A DNA stretch of 64,000 bases from Anticarsia gemmatalis. Its lineage: Eukaryota; Arthropoda; Insecta; Lepidoptera; Erebidae. A program made the translations under genes and the position numbers. Under the pieces are notes generated by a model. It did not search any database, had not been told where the DNA came from, and saw only the letters and a list, made by a program, of their open reading frames with translations. This document shows positions 59,617 through 64,000 of this stretch, piece by piece. Position 1 is the stretch's first letter; each line of letters begins with the position of its first letter. The stretch is taken from the NCBI RefSeq assembly GCF_050436995.1, contig NC_134753.1, positions 1,240,001 through 1,304,000 on the forward strand, given 5' to 3'.

Positions 59617-60212
59617 ATGCACAAGTACATGATAGTCGTGCTCGTTGTAGCAGCTCTCTGTGCGCAGAGCGAAGCCAAAGTGTTCACGAGATGCGGCTTG
59701 GTGCAGGAACTGAGGAGACAAGGCTTCCCGGCGAACCAGCTGCGTGATTGTAAGTATATGCCGAGAGTTGTCGTGTGCTGTTATTATATAAAGCTGAGTT
59801 TGTAGTATGTATAACAATGTTTGTCGTATCGCAGGGGTGTGTCTGATCGAGGCAGAGAGCAGTCGCAACACGGCGGTGATAGGTCCAGTGAACAGTAACG
59901 GCTCGCGGGACTGGGGCCTGTTCCAGATCAACGACAGGTACTGGTGCAGCACCGGCAGCTCGCCCGGCAAGGACTGCAACGTTAGATGTAGAGGTAACAT
60001 ACATACATACATACATGACGCACTATGTCACTCACTATGTGGAGCAGCTGATGTTACATGTGCACGTGTCACTTGCAGATCTGATCACGGACAACATCAC
60101 GAGGGCGTCCAACTGCGCCAAGATCATATTCCGACGTCACAACTTCAACGCGTGGTACGGCTGGATCAACAAGTGCAGGGGCAAGCCGCTGCCCGATATT
60201 AGCAAGTGCTGA
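59617..60212 (+). CDS. C-type lysozyme, catalytically complete (lys3)
   Basis: Exons 59617-59749, 59835-59993 and 60079-60212 encode 141 residues with the same signal peptide and mature start as lys2. Catalytic Glu (VCLIEAESS) and Asp (SRDWGLFQIND) are both present, as are the eight cysteines. AATAAA lies at 60271-60276. The gene is compact, with an 85-base first intron. It is transcribed away from lys2. Near-identity of exons and intron 2 to lys2 points to a recent duplication or ongoing gene conversion. Confidence 0.95.
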
Positions 60213-60289
60213 ACATGCTCCACCGACTGTTTTATGAATATTGTGTAATTTAGATTTAAGCATTTAAGAGAATAAAGACTATTAACCTA

Positions 60290-61303
60290 CCATATTTTAC
60301 TTTAATTTGACCGTTTGGCAATCGAAATATATCAGACGATACGACGGCGACGTCCAAAATTATAATATTGTAGATATTCATGAATAAAAACTTAGAACAA
60401 CTACACTCTAAATAATGAATACTTACATCATAATATAAAGAATGGTGGAAATTATAGACTAGATGTTGTCTATAATTCATTTAATTAATTAAGGCGTGAG
60501 TTTCTTGCCGTTTCTGCTCACGAGCAACCAGCTTTTCCGAAACGGACAAAAGAAATAAAATATGTGACTATTTCAAATACTTTGTGCGAAGTTTACGAAA
60601 TTAAGGATAATTTGAATTTGAATTAGATATTTAAAGTTTTTCGTTTTTATTTAAATTACTTAGAAGGAAATAACAATAATTTCCAAAATCCGATAGGGTA
60701 GTTGACAAAGTTGCCGATGTATGCAAATTTTGAATAGTTTTGAAATTAAAATTATTACAGTCTTGAATATTAAATTTTTCAGGCACTAACTTGATCCTAA
60801 CAAAAATACGAAAGCGACTCGTATGTCGTATTTTGTACTAGAATGTGGTTTTCACATTTTATTAAGAGTAGCTGATTTGACTGGTACTCAACTACACCCT
60901 ATTGTCCAAACTATTATGTGCGTGTGCTCTGAGGGCCACTCTCTCGAATTTCTTTGAAAACATGTTCAGGATTTAGTGAACATTCCCAAAGAATTGTGAA
61001 AGTTGGAACCAGATTTTGTGAAAATCAAATAAGGGAATTATGGGCTTTAAAGTTGGACCCTCAATCCGCACATAGAGGATTGAGGGTCCACTTGTACCGG
61101 ATAAACTAAGGGCACTAAAGAAAAAGTCTTTACGCCAAAATGTAAGATAATGCCAAGCAAAAATTGCGGACACAAGAAATTACAAGAAAAACATTGTATT
61201 ATTTTCCATACCTGCGTTCAAAATGGACCCTCACGTGGAAAGATTATTACGCTTATAATAACAAAACCATTAACTTTTGGCTACTCTTTGAAACCCTATA
61301 TTA
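60290..61303. other. Non-coding stretch after lys3
   Basis: No gene is supported. A 14-bp hairpin (TGGACCCTCAATCC at 61054-61067 with 61077-61090) is present. Confidence 0.4.
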
Positions 61304-61789
61304 TAGTATATAAATTGTGACATTTTGTGAAAGAAATAACAGATCACGATATCATGTTGGTTAAAAATTATCACCTAGTTAAAATTCGGACCCTCAGTCG
61401 TCCACTTTTTGGTTTTCGTTTTGTTTCGCTTAACGTATGATAGCTAACAAAAACACAAAATTGTCTCCTTTTGTGGAAAAAAATGTGCAACAAATTGATA
61501 TAATTTGTTAATAATAATAATTACGTTAAAACAACAAATTTTAATTTACACTGAATTGACTATTAATGTATGTGGGTAGGGTGACATTAATTTTGTTTTT
61601 GCCCACCTTTAATTTTTAATGTAGTGTTAATTCTGAGTGATGTTTTTGTGTTGCACAATAGTCGCTATTAGTTTAGTAAGCAATATCGTTTATGTGAGTG
61701 CATCGGAAGTGATTGGTGATAAGGATTTGTTGCGAGTTCTATGTAACAGTGATAATTACGTTAATGCATTTATAAATATTTAATGTGCA

Positions 61790-62760
61790 ATCAGTGGCGG
61801 ATTTGCAGTCCTAGCCGCTATAGGCCCCATGCCCTGTGCCGCCCCTTTTTCAGAACCCATCATACATGTAGACTGGATACATAGTTCTTTATTGACGATA
61901 AAGAATTGACTAACTATATCCAGTCTTTGAATTGTTTAAACAAATTAATTAATGTTAACTATAAGCTGCTAGTTTATAATAAGTATTTTCCGAGGTTTTA
62001 GGGATGATTAGATACTTACATCAATAAAACATTTGAAAAGGTCATAGGATTTATTACTTAATTGTTTACTTAGTTGTATTACGTAATGTTACAAAACTCG
62101 TCTGCACTTAAGCGCAGCAAAATTATTTATCAAATCTTCGCAATCTAATTTGGTTAAAAAATCAGCTTCTATGTTAAGCAGGGCAAGATCGTTTAACCTC
62201 TGCTCCGTCATTGTGGTGCGTAAATAGTTCTTGACTCTGCGCAAACAAGAAAACGATCTTTCTCCTGTACAGTTACTGGCAGGTGTACACACACACATAC
62301 GAAGAGCAACGTCCACGTTTGGATAAATGATTTCAAGACCTTCAGTTCGTAACCATTTCAATAAACTGACTGCACTCTTTCGCTCCTCATTTTTTATGCT
62401 GCAGTGAGAACGAAAATGAAGACATTCTTCTGTAAAATTTTCTTCTAAGTTAGTAGGATAAATTATTTGCAATGCTTTTCTTGCTATTAAATGCTTTCTC
62501 TTCGCCTTCTGAGATGCTTAGATTCGTCAGGTTAATAATAAAGTAAAATTTATCATAGAGCAGTTTATATGCATCCCGGCGCCTTTTTAGTTCTTCTGAC
62601 AATGTGTCAATTATTACCAAAAAGGTATTTATTCTAAAATTTTCTCGGCCACTTTTGTGTTCCGTCTCTTCACCTGTATTTATTTCACCAGGAAGCAGCT
62701 TACGCTTTCGAACGCGTCGAAAATCTTTTTCATATTCCTGCACGAAGGACAGTTTACTGG
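61790..62760 (-). mobile_element. Truncated hAT transposon nested in the inverted-repeat element
   Basis: CAGTGGCGGATTTGCAGTCC at 61790 looks like a hAT terminal inverted repeat. The transposase C-terminus lies inside on the minus strand. No matching right-hand end was found, so the 5' part is missing. Confidence 0.6.
62089..62743 (-). pseudogene. hAT transposase C-terminal fragment, frameshifted
   Basis: Two overlapping frames (62743-62450 and 62472-62089) represent one protein with a frameshift near 62470-62500. The downstream part holds the hAT dimerisation signature (CVCTPASNCTGERSFSCLRR, then KNYLRTTMTEQRLNDLALLN), as in ZMYM/DUF4371-type transposases. The catalytic RNase-H-like core is mostly missing, so it is non-functional. 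Confidence 0.8.
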
Positions 62761-63331
62761 CTTTTAACTCGAAATAATCGAATTTTTCTCTTGTTTCTCC
62801 AACAAAATGTACAGTTCTATGACAATGGTAATGTCAATATCCACACTCTGAAGTTTTTAACTTGTGGCGTTAATGCGATCCAGTAAAAATCCCCAAAAAA
62901 CAACCAAACTCTACATTTATTAATCTATGCTGCAATTTAAAAGGGTAAATGAAGTCCAACGCTGCTTCCATTACAAATTTTAGACATTAAAAAAAAAACA
63001 TTCTGAAAAAGCTATTTTTAGTAATAATTTTTAGTAAGTTATGCAAAATGTTGTCACCCTATTTCATTATTTTCATACTAAATTAAAATTGATTTTCTTA
63101 TACAATAAAAGATGTTTTTATTAACCAATGGTACTGTATTTGTAGCACATTTTTTTCTCTACAAAAGGAGATAATTTTGTGTTTTTGTTAGCTATCATAC
63201 GTTAAGCGAAACAAAACGAAAACCAAAAAGTGGACGACTGAGGGCCCGAATTTTAACTAGGTGATAATTTTTAACCAACATGATATCGTGATCTGTTATT
63301 TCTTTCACAAAATGTCACAATTTATATACTA

Positions 63332-63570
63332 CTAGCTGACCCGCGCAACTTCGCTTGCGTCACATGAGAGAGAATGGGTCATAATTTTCCCCGTTTTTGT
63401 AACAATTTTCGTTGCTAATCCGCTCCTATTGGCCGAAGCGTCATGTTATATAGCTTATAGCCTTACTCGGTAAATGGTCAATACAAAAATATTTTTTCAA
63501 TTCGAGCCAGTAGTTCCTGAGATTAGCGCGTTCAAACAAACTCAGCTTTATAATATTTGTATAGATAAGA
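63332..63570 (-). repeat. Fuller copy of the GGGTCAGCTAGT repeat family
   Basis: On the minus strand it runs from TACAAATATTATAAAGCTGAG through GCGCTAATCTCAGGAACTAC to GCAACTTCGC-type end sequence and GGGTCAGCTAG. It is the intact counterpart of the deleted copy at 2097-2205. Confidence 0.7.
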
Positions 63571-64000
63571 GAACTTCAGAGCTAAGTAACAACCGCGTGC
63601 ATCCATCTCTAAGGTTAAGCTACGCTTGCCGAGGTTGTTCCGTGGATGGGTGACCATATACTATAATATAATACTCATAACTACTTAAAAGAATATACAA
63701 TTAAAATAACACGAAATTCTACCAAATACCACTAAATGGGTATAATATTAACATTAAATACGAAAATAATGTAATTAAAACTACTTAAAAGAATATACAA
63801 ACAAATTTAAAACGAAATATTTAGTGGAAACTATTTCAAACTAATTTCAATTCGAAAGAGTATAACCTCAACTGATTAGAATAACGTAAGTAGCATAATA
63901 ATCAAATTTCGGTTAAAAATCTCCAAAGCGTAGGCTTACCTAAGACATAAAACGTAATGATAGTGCGATTTAATATTGCCAGTAGCGCCATCTAGTGAAA
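63571..64000. other. Window end: 5S-like SINE head and a local direct repeat
   Basis: A 5S-like head lies at 63600-63660 (GGTTAAGCTACGC, GTGGATGGGTGACC). CTACTTAAAAGAATATACAA occurs twice, near 63682 and 63781. No gene is seen. Confidence 0.5.

Larger units (their letters stand above)
56756..60212. repeat. Inverted duplication carrying lys2 and lys3
   Basis: The arms are about 56756-57775 and 59419-60212, in opposite orientation with about 1.65 kb between them. Similarity covers promoter, 5' UTR, all exons and intron 2, but not intron 1. Confidence 0.85.
61304..63331. mobile_element. Element with ~193-bp terminal inverted repeats
   Basis: Bases 61304-61496 and 63138-63331 are highly similar in inverted orientation (TAGTATATAAATTGTGACAT at the outer end). 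The right end abuts a different repeat at 63332. The interior is occupied by a hAT fragment, which appears to be a later insertion, so the original element's own coding capacity is not visible. Confidence 0.8.

Noticed and set aside
59602..60016. Minus-strand frames overlapping lys3
   Set aside because: They are antisense shadows. The same frames appear opposite lys2 because the two are inverted copies.
1..64000. CRISPR array or prokaryotic operon
   Set aside because: No regularly spaced identical repeats are present, and gene structures with GT-AG introns show a eukaryotic genome.

Overview
The window is insect nuclear DNA, almost certainly from a moth or butterfly. It is AT-rich and intron-dense with GT-AG introns. 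It holds three C-type lysozyme genes of lepidopteran style, an insect PDGF/VEGF-like factor, an axonemal dynein heavy chain, and many short retroposons and inverted-repeat elements of kinds that crowd lepidopteran introns. I saw no bacterial genes, CRISPR arrays, tRNA genes or intact rRNA genes.

Layout. (1) 2865-5567 (+): five exons of a PDGF/VEGF-family growth factor, with its 5' end outside the window or unrecognised. (2) 8529-18411 (+): two related secreted-protein genes. They share a near-identical 11-codon signal-peptide exon and an upstream motif at the same distance from the TATA box. An orphan 3' exon at 19902-20068 is phase-compatible with the second gene. (3) 20950-46615 (-): the motor half of a DNAH2-like inner-arm dynein heavy chain. 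I count 49 coding exons, one a tandem duplicate. Leaving out the duplicate, the exon lengths sum to exactly one split-codon base plus 2526 codons, which supports the model. No exon for the AAA1 P-loop or the tail is visible up to base 64000. (4) 47416-60290: three lysozyme genes. Lys1 (+) has lost the catalytic Asp. Lys2 (-) and lys3 (+) are almost identical, lie head to head as an inverted repeat, and share a kappaB/GATA promoter module. A BEL/Pao retroelement with an intact 2414-codon gag-pol-env frame sits between lys1 and lys2. It has a likely 3' LTR but no 5' LTR. (5) 60300-64000: nested transposon debris (a long-inverted-repeat element, a broken hAT transposase, and SINE and RTE-like fragments).

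How the parts relate. The lysozymes are secreted immune effectors. Their promoters and 5' exons appear to have been homogenised by gene conversion while the bodies diverged. The dynein is a ciliary/sperm-flagellar motor unrelated to immunity; the lysozyme cluster lies either inside one of its very large introns or next to a truncated copy. All functional statements are inferred from sequence motifs read by eye; no database search was possible.
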